Position numbers and translations under genes: made by a program. This document shows positions 1-7,909 of a DNA stretch of 58,422 nt, in pieces. Each line of letters starts with the position of its first letter. The stretch's first letter is position 1. The stretch lies in NCBI RefSeq assembly GCF_007992495.1, contig NZ_BKAJ01000094.1, forward strand, positions 1 to 58,422, read 5' to 3'. This stretch comes from Reyranella soli (GTDB lineage Bacteria > Pseudomonadota > Alphaproteobacteria > Reyranellales > Reyranellaceae). A model generated the notes under the pieces. That model saw only the letters and a program-made list of their open reading frames with translations. It was not told the DNA's origin and did not search any database.

Positions 1-84
1 GGACCGGAAGAAAATGATTAGGCGCGGTGTCGGAATCTCGCTTGGCCAATCGTCTTCAAGACGGACGAGCTATGGAGAACAGCA

Positions 85-735
85 ATGACCATTACGATCA
101 CCGCCTTTGAGCGGTCGCCCGATCGCGGCAGGGGTCTGGCGCGTGACATGGGCGTACGCTGGGCACTCGAAGAAGTCGGCCAGCCTTACGACGTTCGTCT
201 TCTTTCGTTCGAGGCGATGAAGGAACCCGCGCATCTCGCGCTTCATCCTTTCGGGCAGATCCCGACCTATGAAGAAGGTGATCTCGCCCTGTTCGAATCG
301 GGGGCAATCGTGTTCCACATCGCGGAGCACCATCCGGGCCTGCTGCCGGACGATGCGAAAGCCCGGGCGCGCGCGATCACCTGGATATTTGCCGCGCTCA
401 GCACGATGGAGCAGCCGATCGTCGATCGCGAAATGGCCGCGTACATGGAGCGCGACAAGAGCTGGTACGGCGAGCACCTGCCCATGCTCGACGATCGCGT
501 CCGCAACCGACTCGACCAGCTTTCTCGTAGGCTTGGTGATGCCGACTGGCTCGACGGCGGGTTCAGCGCCGGCGACCTCCTTATGGTGACAGTGCTGCGC
601 AGACTGGAAGGCTCAGGCATGCTGGACGAATATCCGAACCTCACCGCCTATGTCGCCCGCGGCGAAGCGCGACCCGCATACAAGCGTGCTTTCGCCGCTC
701 AGTTAGCGGTATTCACCGCCGCATCGACCGGCTGA
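85..735 (+). CDS. Glutathione S-transferase family protein
   Basis: A 216-residue protein with the two-part GST layout. The N-terminal thioredoxin-like half (about residues 1-80) has the cis-Pro region QIPTYEEGD and the glutathione gamma-Glu contact in FESGAI. The helical C-terminal half (about 95-205) has the usual N-capping stretch DGGFSAGDLLM. The family conjugates glutathione to electrophiles or acts as peroxidase/isomerase in the cytosol; the substrate cannot be told here. The start at ATG 85 begins directly at the thioredoxin fold. It converges on the mcd gene with only a perfect palindrome between them. It is one of four GST-like genes in the window, each apparently a separate subfamily. 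Confidence 0.88.
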   Translation: MTITITAFERSPDRGRGLARDMGVRWALEEVGQPYDVRLLSFEAMKEPAHLALHPFGQIPTYEEGDLALFESGAIVFHIAEHHPGLLPDDAKARARAITWIFAALSTMEQPIVDREMAAYMERDKSWYGEHLPMLDDRVRNRLDQLSRRLGDADWLDGGFSAGDLLMVTVLRRLEGSGMLDEYPNLTAYVARGEARPAYKRAFAAQLAVFTAASTG

Positions 736-746
736 TCATGGTCTTC

Positions 747-817
747 GTCCTCCGGACCGCGAGCCTCCGGCTCGCTCATGATTCATGAGCGAGCCGGAGG
801 CTCGCGGTCCGGAGGAC
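747..817. repeat. Perfect 35-bp inverted repeat between convergent genes
   Basis: Positions 747-781 and 783-817 are exact reverse complements, with a single T between them. The arms are GC-rich, built from shorter palindromic words (CCTCCGG, GAGCCTCCGGCTC), and meet at a TCATGA-type centre. The transcript from either strand would form a very stable hairpin, so it could end transcription of both the GST gene and mcd, but no T-run follows on either side. The same architecture occurs at 19570-19628. Confidence 0.9.
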
Positions 818-822
818 TTTGA

Positions 823-2457
823 TTAGTTCCTGCCTTCGATCAACCCGCGGCACACGACCTGCGCCTGGATCTCCGCCGCGCCCTCGAAGATGTTGAGGAT
901 GCGGGCGTCGCAGAGGACACGGCTCACCGGGTATTCCATGGCGTAGCCGTTGCCGCCGTGGATCTGCAGCGCATTGTCGGCGTTGCTCCAGGCGACGCGG
1001 GCGGCCAGCAGCTTCGCCATGCCGGCCTCGATGTCGCAGCGGCGGTCGCTGTCCTTCTCGCGGGCGGCAAAGTAGGTCAGCTGGCGGGCGATCATGGTCT
1101 CAACGGCCATCCAGGCGATCTTGCCGGCGACCCGCGGGAAGGCATAGAGCGGCTTGGCGAACTGGATGCGCTCCTTGGCGTAGCGCAGGCCCAGCTCGAG
1201 CGCGTTCTGCGCCACGCCGACGGCGCGCGCCGCCGTCTGGATGCGGGCGCTCTCGAAGGTCGCCATGAGCTGCTTGAAACCCTGACCTTCCTTCTCGCCC
1301 AGAAGGTTGGCGGCGGGGACCTCGAAGCCGTCGAAGCCGATCTCGTATTCCTTCATGCCGCGATAGCCCAGCACGCGGATCTCGCCGCCGCTCATGCCCT
1401 TGGCCGGAAACGGATCGGTCTCGGTGCCGCGCGGCTTCTCCGCCAGAAACATCGACAGGCCCTGGTAACCGGGCTTTGACGAGTCGCTCCTCGCCAACAA
1501 GGTCATGATATCGGCGCGGGCGGCGTGGGTGATCCAGGTTTTATTGCCCTGGATCCTGTAGACGTCGCCCTCCAGCACGGCGCGGGTCCTGAGACTCGCC
1601 AGGTCCGAGCCGGTGTTGGGCTCGGTGAACACTGCCGTCGGCAGCAGCTCGCCCGAGGCGATGCGGCTGAGGTACTTCTTCTTCTGCGCCTCGGTGCCGC
1701 CCGAACGGATCAGCTCGGCCGCGATCTCCGAGCGCGTGCCGAGCGAGCCGACGCCGATATAGCCGCGCGACAGTTCCTCGGTGACGACGCACATGGCGAG
1801 CTTACCCATGCCCAGTCCGCCCCACTCTTCCGGGACGGTCAGGCCGAACACGCCCAACTCGGCCATCTTCTCGACGACCGGCAGCGGGATCAGCTCATCC
1901 TTCAGGTGCCAGTCGTGGGCATGCGGCGCCACCTCGCCGTCGACGAAGCGGCGGAACTGGCGGCGCACCTCTTCCAATGCCTCGTCGCCCAGCTCCAGGG
2001 CGCCGAAGTTGCCGGTGTCGAGGCCGTCCGTGATCAGCTCGGCGATGCGCATGCGGACCGCGGCGGTGTTGCCTGCGATCAACTTGCGGACGGCGGGCGT
2101 ATCGAGCGGCGCCGCGTCGAGACCGAGATCGCCCGGTCGCACGATCTCGACCTGGCTGATGGCGATGCCGCCGGAAAGCTGGGCGAGATACTCGCCGAAC
2201 GCCGACTGAAGCATCAGCAGCTCGAGCTCGCCCTTGCTGCCCTGTTCCGCCCAGTGCCGCATCTGGCGCAGGGCTGCGACATAGGTCGCGATCCAGGCGA
2301 AGCCGTGCGCGGCGAACTGCTCGCGCTCCAGGATCTTCGGATCGACCTTGCCTTTGGGAGCCACCAGGCCGCGCACCGCTTCGCGCGCGGCGACCTCGTA
2401 CGCCTCGGCGTCGCGCTCCGCTTCGGAGGCGAGGCCGAGCAGATTGTCCAGCAGCAT
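823..2457 (-). CDS. mcd: Methylsuccinyl-CoA dehydrogenase (acyl-CoA dehydrogenase family)
   Basis: A 544-residue FAD-dependent acyl-CoA dehydrogenase. The core dehydrogenase fold starts near residue 160 and shows typical motifs: TVPEEWGGLGMGK, the FAD/substrate loop FTEPNTGSDLAS, WITHAARAD, and the C-terminal IFEGAAEIQAQVV. It carries about 150 extra N-terminal residues compared with ordinary 380-residue family members. That extension and the coupling to ccr are hallmarks of (2S)-methylsuccinyl-CoA dehydrogenase, which oxidises methylsuccinyl-CoA to mesaconyl-CoA in the ethylmalonyl-CoA pathway of acetate assimilation. The start ATG at 2457 overlaps the ccr stop as TGATG, so a longer open frame upstream is only a shadow of ccr. 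Assignment is from length, family and context. Confidence 0.87.
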   Translation of the reverse strand: MLLDNLLGLASEAERDAEAYEVAAREAVRGLVAPKGKVDPKILEREQFAAHGFAWIATYVAALRQMRHWAEQGSKGELELLMLQSAFGEYLAQLSGGIAISQVEIVRPGDLGLDAAPLDTPAVRKLIAGNTAAVRMRIAELITDGLDTGNFGALELGDEALEEVRRQFRRFVDGEVAPHAHDWHLKDELIPLPVVEKMAELGVFGLTVPEEWGGLGMGKLAMCVVTEELSRGYIGVGSLGTRSEIAAELIRSGGTEAQKKKYLSRIASGELLPTAVFTEPNTGSDLASLRTRAVLEGDVYRIQGNKTWITHAARADIMTLLARSDSSKPGYQGLSMFLAEKPRGTETDPFPAKGMSGGEIRVLGYRGMKEYEIGFDGFEVPAANLLGEKEGQGFKQLMATFESARIQTAARAVGVAQNALELGLRYAKERIQFAKPLYAFPRVAGKIAWMAVETMIARQLTYFAAREKDSDRRCDIEAGMAKLLAARVAWSNADNALQIHGGNGYAMEYPVSRVLCDARILNIFEGAAEIQAQVVCRGLIEGRN

Positions 2458-3746
2458 CAGTCGTCCAGCGCGTCTTCGAGGGTGCGCAGGCCCGGCCGCT
2501 TGGCCGAGACCAGCACGGCCATGTTCCCGGGCTTGTGCTGGTTCTTCCACATCTTGGTGTGGGCCTTGGGGATGTCGGCCCACTCGAAGACCTCGCTCAT
2601 GCAGGGATCGATGCGACGCTCGATCACCAGCTGGTTGGCCTGGCTGGCCTGCAGCAGGTTGGCGAAGTGGCTGCCCTGGATGCGCTTCTGGCGCATCCAC
2701 ACGAAGCGGGCATCCATGGTGAGGTTGTAGCCGGTGGTGCCGGCGCAGAAGACCACCATGCCGCCGCGCTTCACGATGTTGCACGACACCGGGAAGGTCT
2801 GCTCGCCGGGATGCTCGAACACGAAGTCGACGTCGTTGCCCTTGCCGGTGATCTCCCAGATCGCCGCGCCGAACTTGCGCACCTTCTTCATGTACTCGGC
2901 GTAGTTCTTCTGGTCGTCGACATCCGGCAGCTGGCCCCAGCAGTCGAAGTCGTTGCGGTTGATGACGCCCTTGGCGCCGAGCTGCATCACGAAGTCGGTC
3001 TTCGACGGATCGGAGATCACGCCGATCGCGTTGGCGCCCGCCGTGGCGATGAGCTGCACGGCCATCGAGCCGATGCCGCCCGCCGCACCCCACACCAGCA
3101 CATTGTGGCCGGGCCGCAGGATGTGCGGACGATGGCCGAACAGCATGCGGTACGCGGTGGCGAGGGTCAGCGTGTACGACGCGCTCTCCTCCCAGGTGAG
3201 ATGCTGCGCGCGCTTCATGAGCTGGCGCGCCTGTACCTTGCAGAACTGCGCGAACGAGCCGTCCGGCGTCTCGTAGCCCCAGATACGCTGGCTGGTGGAG
3301 AACATCGGATCGCCGCCGTTGCACTCCTCGTCGTCGCCGTCGTCCTGGTTACAGTGGATGACGACCTCGTCGCCGACCTTCCAGCGCTTCACCTTGGCGC
3401 CGACCGCCCAGACGATGCCCGAGGCATCCGAGCCCGCGATGTGGAAGGGCTGCTTGTGGACATCGAAGGGAGAGATCGGCAGGCCGAGGCCGGCCCAGAC
3501 TCCGTTGTAGTTGACGCCCGCCGCCATCACGAGAACCAGCACCTCGTCCTCGCCGATCGTGTGCGTCGGTACGACCTCGAGTTGCATGGACTGCTCGGGC
3601 GGACCGTGCCGGTCGCGCCGGATCACCCAGGCGTACATGTTCTTCGGCACATGACCGAGCGGCGGGATCTCGCCGATCTCGTAGAGATCCTTCTTCGGCT
3701 GGTTGGCCGTCGGATGCTCACGCGTCGGGAAGGCGACAACGGACAT
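2457..3746 (-). CDS. ccr: Crotonyl-CoA carboxylase/reductase
   Basis: A 429-residue medium-chain dehydrogenase/reductase that reduces and carboxylates crotonyl-CoA to ethylmalonyl-CoA with NADPH and CO2, the key step of the ethylmalonyl-CoA pathway. Visible features are the N-terminal catalytic domain with VNYNGVWAGLG (Asn81, matching a CO2-binding Asn known in this family), the nucleotide-binding glycine motif WGAAGGIGSMAVQL around residues 219-232, and QGSHFAN with His360, probably the CO2-pocket His. The start at ATG 3746 is preferred over the in-frame upstream ATG at 3824 because GAGGAG lies just upstream and MSVVAFP matches the family N-terminus. It is first gene of a two-gene operon with mcd. 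A palindromic operator candidate lies in the divergent upstream gap. Confidence 0.95.
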   Translation of the reverse strand: MSVVAFPTREHPTANQPKKDLYEIGEIPPLGHVPKNMYAWVIRRDRHGPPEQSMQLEVVPTHTIGEDEVLVLVMAAGVNYNGVWAGLGLPISPFDVHKQPFHIAGSDASGIVWAVGAKVKRWKVGDEVVIHCNQDDGDDEECNGGDPMFSTSQRIWGYETPDGSFAQFCKVQARQLMKRAQHLTWEESASYTLTLATAYRMLFGHRPHILRPGHNVLVWGAAGGIGSMAVQLIATAGANAIGVISDPSKTDFVMQLGAKGVINRNDFDCWGQLPDVDDQKNYAEYMKKVRKFGAAIWEITGKGNDVDFVFEHPGEQTFPVSCNIVKRGGMVVFCAGTTGYNLTMDARFVWMRQKRIQGSHFANLLQASQANQLVIERRIDPCMSEVFEWADIPKAHTKMWKNQHKPGNMAVLVSAKRPGLRTLEDALDD

Positions 3747-3911
3747 GGATGACTCCTCTCGCAGTGCGGCGAAGGTATTGCTGCGATAGCGAGAGTGCAA
3801 CGCACAAATTACGATAGGTTCCAAAAAGTCACAGGGAAAAACAATAAAATTACCCCCATCCTGCGGAAGTCACAGATTGCGCAGGACGTCGACTCGGCCC
3901 ATTTTCGAGGT

Positions 3912-3931
3912 AGGTGAACGGTCATTCACCT
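3912..3931. promoter_or_regulatory. Inverted repeat, candidate TetR-type operator
   Basis: AGGTGAA and TTCACCT form perfect 7-bp arms around the spacer CGGTCA. The site lies in the 213-bp gap between the divergent ccr and monooxygenase starts, about 30 bp before the latter's ATG at 3960. Size and symmetry suit a dimeric TetR-family regulator. No such regulator is encoded nearby. Confidence 0.55.
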
Positions 3932-3959
3932 GACGGTCCCGAGTCTGCGGAGGAAACCA

Positions 3960-5231
3960 ATGAAGCTCATGTGGTTCCACCTGATGCCGTACACGGAGCT
4001 TCCAGACGACTTCAACAAGAAGCATCCCTCGGTGTGGGTCGATATCCATTCGTCGCTGTTCGACCCACGCCGGGCGCACCATATGTACAACGACTTCATG
4101 GACGAGCTCGAATACGCCGCTGAGGTGGGCTTCGACGCCGTCTGCGTGAACGAGCACCATTCCAACGGCTACGGGTTGATGCCCTCGCCCAACCTGATCG
4201 CCTCGTCGCTGGCGCGCCGCACGACGGACACCGCGCTCTGCGTCATGGGCAATTCGCTGGCGCTCTACAATCCGCCGACGCGCGTCGCCGAAGAGTTCGC
4301 GATGATCGACTGCATCTCGGGCGGACGGCTGATCGCGGGCTTCCCGGTCGGCTCACCGATGGACACCTGCTACGCGTATGGCCAGAACCCGAGCAGCTTG
4401 CGCGAGCGCTACTACGAGGCGCACGACCTCGTGAAGAAGGCATGGACCGAGAAGGAGACCTTCGCCTTCTCCGGCCGCTACAACCAGCAACGTTACGTCA
4501 ACATCTGGCCGCGGCCGATCCAGAACGATCCGCATCCGCCGATCTGGATCCCGGGCGGCGGCTCGATCGAGACGTGGCGGTGGTGCGCGGAGATGGACTA
4601 CGTCTACTGCTATCTCTCGTACTACGGCTACAAGGCCGGACTCACGACAATGCAGGGCTTCTGGAACGAGATGTCCAAGCTCGGCAAGGATCGCAATCCG
4701 TACCGCGCGGGCTTCCTGCAGTTCGTCGGTGTCGCCGAAAGCCGCCAGCAGGCGCTCGATCTCTACACCGAGCCGGCCGAGTACTTTTACGGCCGCTGCC
4801 TGCACGTCGATCCGCGCTTCGCATTGCCGCCGGGCTACACGACGGAAGCGACGCAGCGCGCCGGCATCGAAGGCATGATGACCAAAGCCGCCAACCTCGC
4901 CAATCCCTCGACCAAGGCGGCGCTCAAGGCCACCAACATGAAGGACATCGTCGACGGCGGTTACGTGCTGATCGGATCGCCCGACGAGGTCGTCGAGCAG
5001 ATTCGCCATGTCGGCACCAGCCTCAATGTCGGCCACCTGATGCTGCTGCTGCAGTACGGCAACATGAGCAAGGACGTCACCAAGTACAACACGCGCTTGT
5101 TCGCCGAGAAGGTGATGCCAAAGGTGAAGGACCTGTTCGGCGAATGGGAAGACAAGTGGTGGCCGAAGCCGATGGCCAGGGGCCAGCGCGCGGCCGTTCC
5201 CGCCTTCGCCCCACAGCTCGCCGCGGAGTAG
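3960..5231 (+). CDS. LLM-class flavin-dependent monooxygenase
   Basis: A 423-residue bacterial-luciferase-like protein expected to form the TIM-barrel fold and use reduced FMN to oxygenate an unknown substrate. Visible family features are the N-terminal strand MKLMWFHLMPY, the segment FDAVCVNEHHSNGYG with the conserved EHH, the central SGGRLIAGFPVGS, and HPPIWIPGGGS. The start ATG 3960 has GGAGG about 7 bases upstream. It is followed 5 bases later by an alpha/beta hydrolase, and the pair probably forms an operon, a common arrangement where the hydrolase works on the monooxygenase product. It is divergent from ccr. Confidence 0.9.
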   Translation: MKLMWFHLMPYTELPDDFNKKHPSVWVDIHSSLFDPRRAHHMYNDFMDELEYAAEVGFDAVCVNEHHSNGYGLMPSPNLIASSLARRTTDTALCVMGNSLALYNPPTRVAEEFAMIDCISGGRLIAGFPVGSPMDTCYAYGQNPSSLRERYYEAHDLVKKAWTEKETFAFSGRYNQQRYVNIWPRPIQNDPHPPIWIPGGGSIETWRWCAEMDYVYCYLSYYGYKAGLTTMQGFWNEMSKLGKDRNPYRAGFLQFVGVAESRQQALDLYTEPAEYFYGRCLHVDPRFALPPGYTTEATQRAGIEGMMTKAANLANPSTKAALKATNMKDIVDGGYVLIGSPDEVVEQIRHVGTSLNVGHLMLLLQYGNMSKDVTKYNTRLFAEKVMPKVKDLFGEWEDKWWPKPMARGQRAAVPAFAPQLAAE

Positions 5232-5236
5232 CCGTC

Positions 5237-6016
5237 GTGTCAGAGCTGAAGACGACCACCGTCGAGATCAACGGTTTCCCCTGCCGCGTCTGGACCAAGG
5301 GCAGCGGCCCCAAGCTCGGCTTCCTCGCCGGACTGGGCGGCCTGCCGCGCTGGCTGCCCTTCCTCGACCGGCTGGCCGAGACGCGCACCGTGATCGCGCC
5401 ATCGCTGCCGGGCTATCCCGGCGCGACCGGCCATACCGAGCTCGACACGCATCTCGACTGGGTTCTGGCGGTGCGCCAGCTCATCGACAAGAGCGGCCTG
5501 GCCGGCGCCGACCTTCTAGGCGCCTCGGTGGGCGGCGCCTTCGCGGCCGAGATGGCGGCGATTTTCCCCGCTCATGTGCGCAAGCTCTGCCTGATCGCGC
5601 CCTTCGGGCTGTTCGACGACAAGGAGCCGGCCGCCGATCCCTGGGCGCAGCGCCGGGACAACGTGCCGGCCCTCATGTGCGCCGACGGCGCCAAGTGGAC
5701 TGAGCTGGTGGCGCCGCCCGAAGGTGCCAACTCGGTCGAATGGCCGATCGAGATGACACGCGCCTCGGAGGCCGCCGCGCGCGCCTTCTGGCCGCTCGGC
5801 AACACGCGGCTGGAGAAGCGGCTTGGCCTGATCGCGGCGCCGACCCTGATCCTGTGGGGCGAGCGCGACGCCGTGCTGCCGCCGAGCTATGCGAAAAAGT
5901 TCGCCACCGGCATCAACGGCTCGACCCGGGTGCAGACGGTGGCCGATGCCGGCCATCTCGCCTACCTCGACCAGCCCGACGCCGTCGCCCGCGCCGTTCT
6001 TGCACATTTTGCCTGA
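5237..6016 (+). CDS. Alpha/beta hydrolase
   Basis: A 259-residue alpha/beta hydrolase. The nucleophile elbow is GASVGG (Ser), the acid is in LILWGERDAVLPP, and the catalytic His is in DAGHLAYLDQP near the C-terminus, so the triad is complete. The GTG at 5237, five bases after the monooxygenase stop, is the likely start; the same frame is open far upstream only as a shadow. The substrate is unknown. Its neighbour suggests hydrolysis of an oxygenated intermediate, perhaps an ester from a Baeyer-Villiger-like step; that is inference. Confidence 0.87.
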   Translation: MSELKTTTVEINGFPCRVWTKGSGPKLGFLAGLGGLPRWLPFLDRLAETRTVIAPSLPGYPGATGHTELDTHLDWVLAVRQLIDKSGLAGADLLGASVGGAFAAEMAAIFPAHVRKLCLIAPFGLFDDKEPAADPWAQRRDNVPALMCADGAKWTELVAPPEGANSVEWPIEMTRASEAAARAFWPLGNTRLEKRLGLIAAPTLILWGERDAVLPPSYAKKFATGINGSTRVQTVADAGHLAYLDQPDAVARAVLAHFA

Positions 6017-6107
6017 TCACGTTCGTTTTTAGGGGCGGCTTCGAGGTTGCGTCGGCGGTTCGGATCGCTATTGTCCGGCGCGTTAGGGTTTTGCGAGGTA
6101 GAGGGCG

Positions 6108-6686
6108 ATGAAAATCCGTTCGATGAGCGTTTCGCTGGTTGCGGCGGTGCTGGCGGTGGGGACGATCCTGCCTGCGTCGGCCCAGGTGACGGCTGTGCCG
6201 CGCGAGGGCGTGGCCTTCAGCGATACGGTCACCCAGCGCGTCAAGGTCGAGACGGTCGATCCCGACGATCGGACGATCGCCTTCACCACGCCCGACGGCC
6301 AGGTCCTTGTCCTGCCGGTCAGCCCGAATGCGGGCAACCTTGCCAACATCGCCGACGGCTCGACGGCCAACGTGACCTACAGCCAGATCGTGACCATGCT
6401 GAACCTGCGCCAGAAGGGCCCGGGTTCCAAGGAAGCGCGCCGCGACCAGATGAACGTCAAGCCGAACAAGACCGATATCGAAGCTGGCCGCTTCACGCTG
6501 ACGGTGACGGCGGTCGACCTGCCCAACAACACCGTGTCGGTGATCGAGGGCGACGGCGGCGCGGTGCGTACCTACAAGGCCAACACCATCGCCAAGCAGG
6601 ACATGCTGAAGAAGATCAAGGTCGGCGATGTGGTGATCGGCCTGACGACGCCGCTGATGGTGACGGCGGTCTCGCCGGCCAACTAG
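6108..6686 (+). CDS. Exported protein of unknown function
   Basis: A 192-residue protein with a clear Sec signal peptide (positively charged MKIRS, hydrophobic SLVAAVLAVGTIL, cleavage after PASAQ). The mature part is beta-rich, with two similar modules: one around VKVETVDPDDRTIAFTTPDG and one around FTLTVTAVDLPNNTVSVIEG, each followed by a conserved hydrophobic strand and an NTIAK or NLANI turn. This looks like a duplicated small beta-barrel or OB-like unit in the periplasm. I do not recognise a named family. It is monocistronic, ending before a dispersed palindrome. Confidence 0.8.
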   Translation: MKIRSMSVSLVAAVLAVGTILPASAQVTAVPREGVAFSDTVTQRVKVETVDPDDRTIAFTTPDGQVLVLPVSPNAGNLANIADGSTANVTYSQIVTMLNLRQKGPGSKEARRDQMNVKPNKTDIEAGRFTLTVTAVDLPNNTVSVIEGDGGAVRTYKANTIAKQDMLKKIKVGDVVIGLTTPLMVTAVSPAN

Positions 6687-6719
6687 TCCCTGGAATCACA
6701 AGGGCCTGCTACGCCTCGG

Positions 6720-6790
6720 CTGTCATCCCGAGCGTAGCGAGGGACCTTTCCCGTGGCCTCAAAGGCCCCGCGCTACGCTCGGGGTGACAG
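6720..6790. repeat. Dispersed palindromic repeat, family A
   Basis: The left arm begins CTGTCATCCCGAGCGTAGCG and the right arm ends CGCTACGCTCGGGGTGACAG, with inner CCTTT/AAAGG. It would fold to a long hairpin with a small loop. It lies between the convergent exported-protein gene and the ferritin-like gene. Close relatives are at 15878-15953, 26121-26190 and 50531-50605. Confidence 0.88.
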
Positions 6791-6842
6791 GTCAGGGATC
6801 GCTCGACGATCTCGCGTGAGACGCGTGTGGGCTGGAAGACTA

Positions 6843-7751
6843 TCAGCCTTCCGGCCGCTGCGTGGCCGCAGGCTGCGCGCCGTAGAGGGGCGGTAACGGG
6901 CCTGGCTTGGTTTCCAGCTCTGCCCGTCGGCCCCACAGGCGCAGCGCCTTGAGGGCGACGGCCGTCAGTTGCGGCAGGAAGCTGGGACGCAGCAATTCCG
7001 GATCGAAGACGTTCATGCGCCGGCTGTTCTCGGCGTAGCAATCTTCGAGGAAGCGCCGGAAATTGAAGCCGTCGAGGAACATGCTGACCTGGAGGGCCGC
7101 CAGGCTCTTGCCGTCGTCGACCTGCTGGCCACGACGCGCAAAGCTGATCTTGTTGTGCACCGCCCGCACGTAGTAGCGCAGGGTCACCAGCGGCGAGACC
7201 GTCCGTGCGAGCCAGCCCTTGTGGGCTTCCGTATAGGCCATCCAGTTGATGAAGAAGACGATGTGGCGCGTCTCCTCGTACATCAACATCGAGAAGATCT
7301 GCATGATCTCCCGCGGCAGGAATTCCGATTGCCACGCGATCTTGAACAGGCCGAAACCCACGAACGAATCGAAACATTCACCGAAGCCGAAATCCTTGAA
7401 GCTGGTTTCGATGTCCGCGCCGAGGTCCTCGATCGGCCGCTCCGGGGCGTCGAGGCCGTATTTCTCCACCATCACGCGGATCAGATTCGCATGCCGGGTC
7501 TCCTCCCGGCCCTGCAGGGCCAGCGCCTCCTTCAGGACCGGATCGGCGACGGTTTCGGTGAAGGCCGCGACGATCGCGCCGGCACGTCGCTCGAAATAAT
7601 AAACGTCCTCCCAGAAGGGCACCTGCCGGAGGCGGTGCAATGCCGCCTCGTCCAGGACAGGCCAGGGCAGCGTCTCTGGATCATAGTCGAGATAGGTTCT
7701 CGCAAAGTGCGAGCAGAAAGCATCTCGATGCTCTAGGGATCCGATTTTCAT
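6843..7751 (-). CDS. Ferritin-like diiron protein
   Basis: A 302-residue mostly helical protein with two ferritin-type carboxylate/His signatures, GREETRHANLIR (about residue 85-96) and MYEETRHIVFFINWMAY (about 155-171). These EExxH pairs are what a diiron oxidase, hydroxylase or oxygenase of the ferritin-like superfamily would use. The start ATG 7751 (MKIGSLEHRDAF) has a G-rich site upstream; an in-frame ATG at 7844 would add 31 residues with no family look. It is divergent from hpnN with about 160 bp between, so a link to hopanoids is possible but unproven. Confidence 0.78.
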   Translation of the reverse strand: MKIGSLEHRDAFCSHFARTYLDYDPETLPWPVLDEAALHRLRQVPFWEDVYYFERRAGAIVAAFTETVADPVLKEALALQGREETRHANLIRVMVEKYGLDAPERPIEDLGADIETSFKDFGFGECFDSFVGFGLFKIAWQSEFLPREIMQIFSMLMYEETRHIVFFINWMAYTEAHKGWLARTVSPLVTLRYYVRAVHNKISFARRGQQVDDGKSLAALQVSMFLDGFNFRRFLEDCYAENSRRMNVFDPELLRPSFLPQLTAVALKALRLWGRRAELETKPGPLPPLYGAQPAATQRPEG

Positions 7752-7909
7752 AACAGGCAAGCCCCCGTCGCTGCGCGTATTGATGGCCACGAATCCCCTG
7801 TTTTGTCCATCGCGTCGGAACCACCAAAAGGCATGGGGTTGCAAAGTCGGCGCGAATGCCTAGTGGTGTTTTGCCAGTCTTCGCATCAATCTCGAGGCGC
7901 TTCTTGTCC

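Noticed and set aside
2535..3752. 405-residue open frame on the plus strand opposite ccr
   Set aside because: It is a GC-driven shadow of ccr, with low-complexity Ala/Arg/Leu sequence and no domain; ccr on the other strand is unmistakable.
6720..6790. Could be a simple rho-independent terminator only
   Set aside because: The same long sequence recurs at several distant sites with matching arms, so it is a dispersed repeat even if it also terminates transcription.
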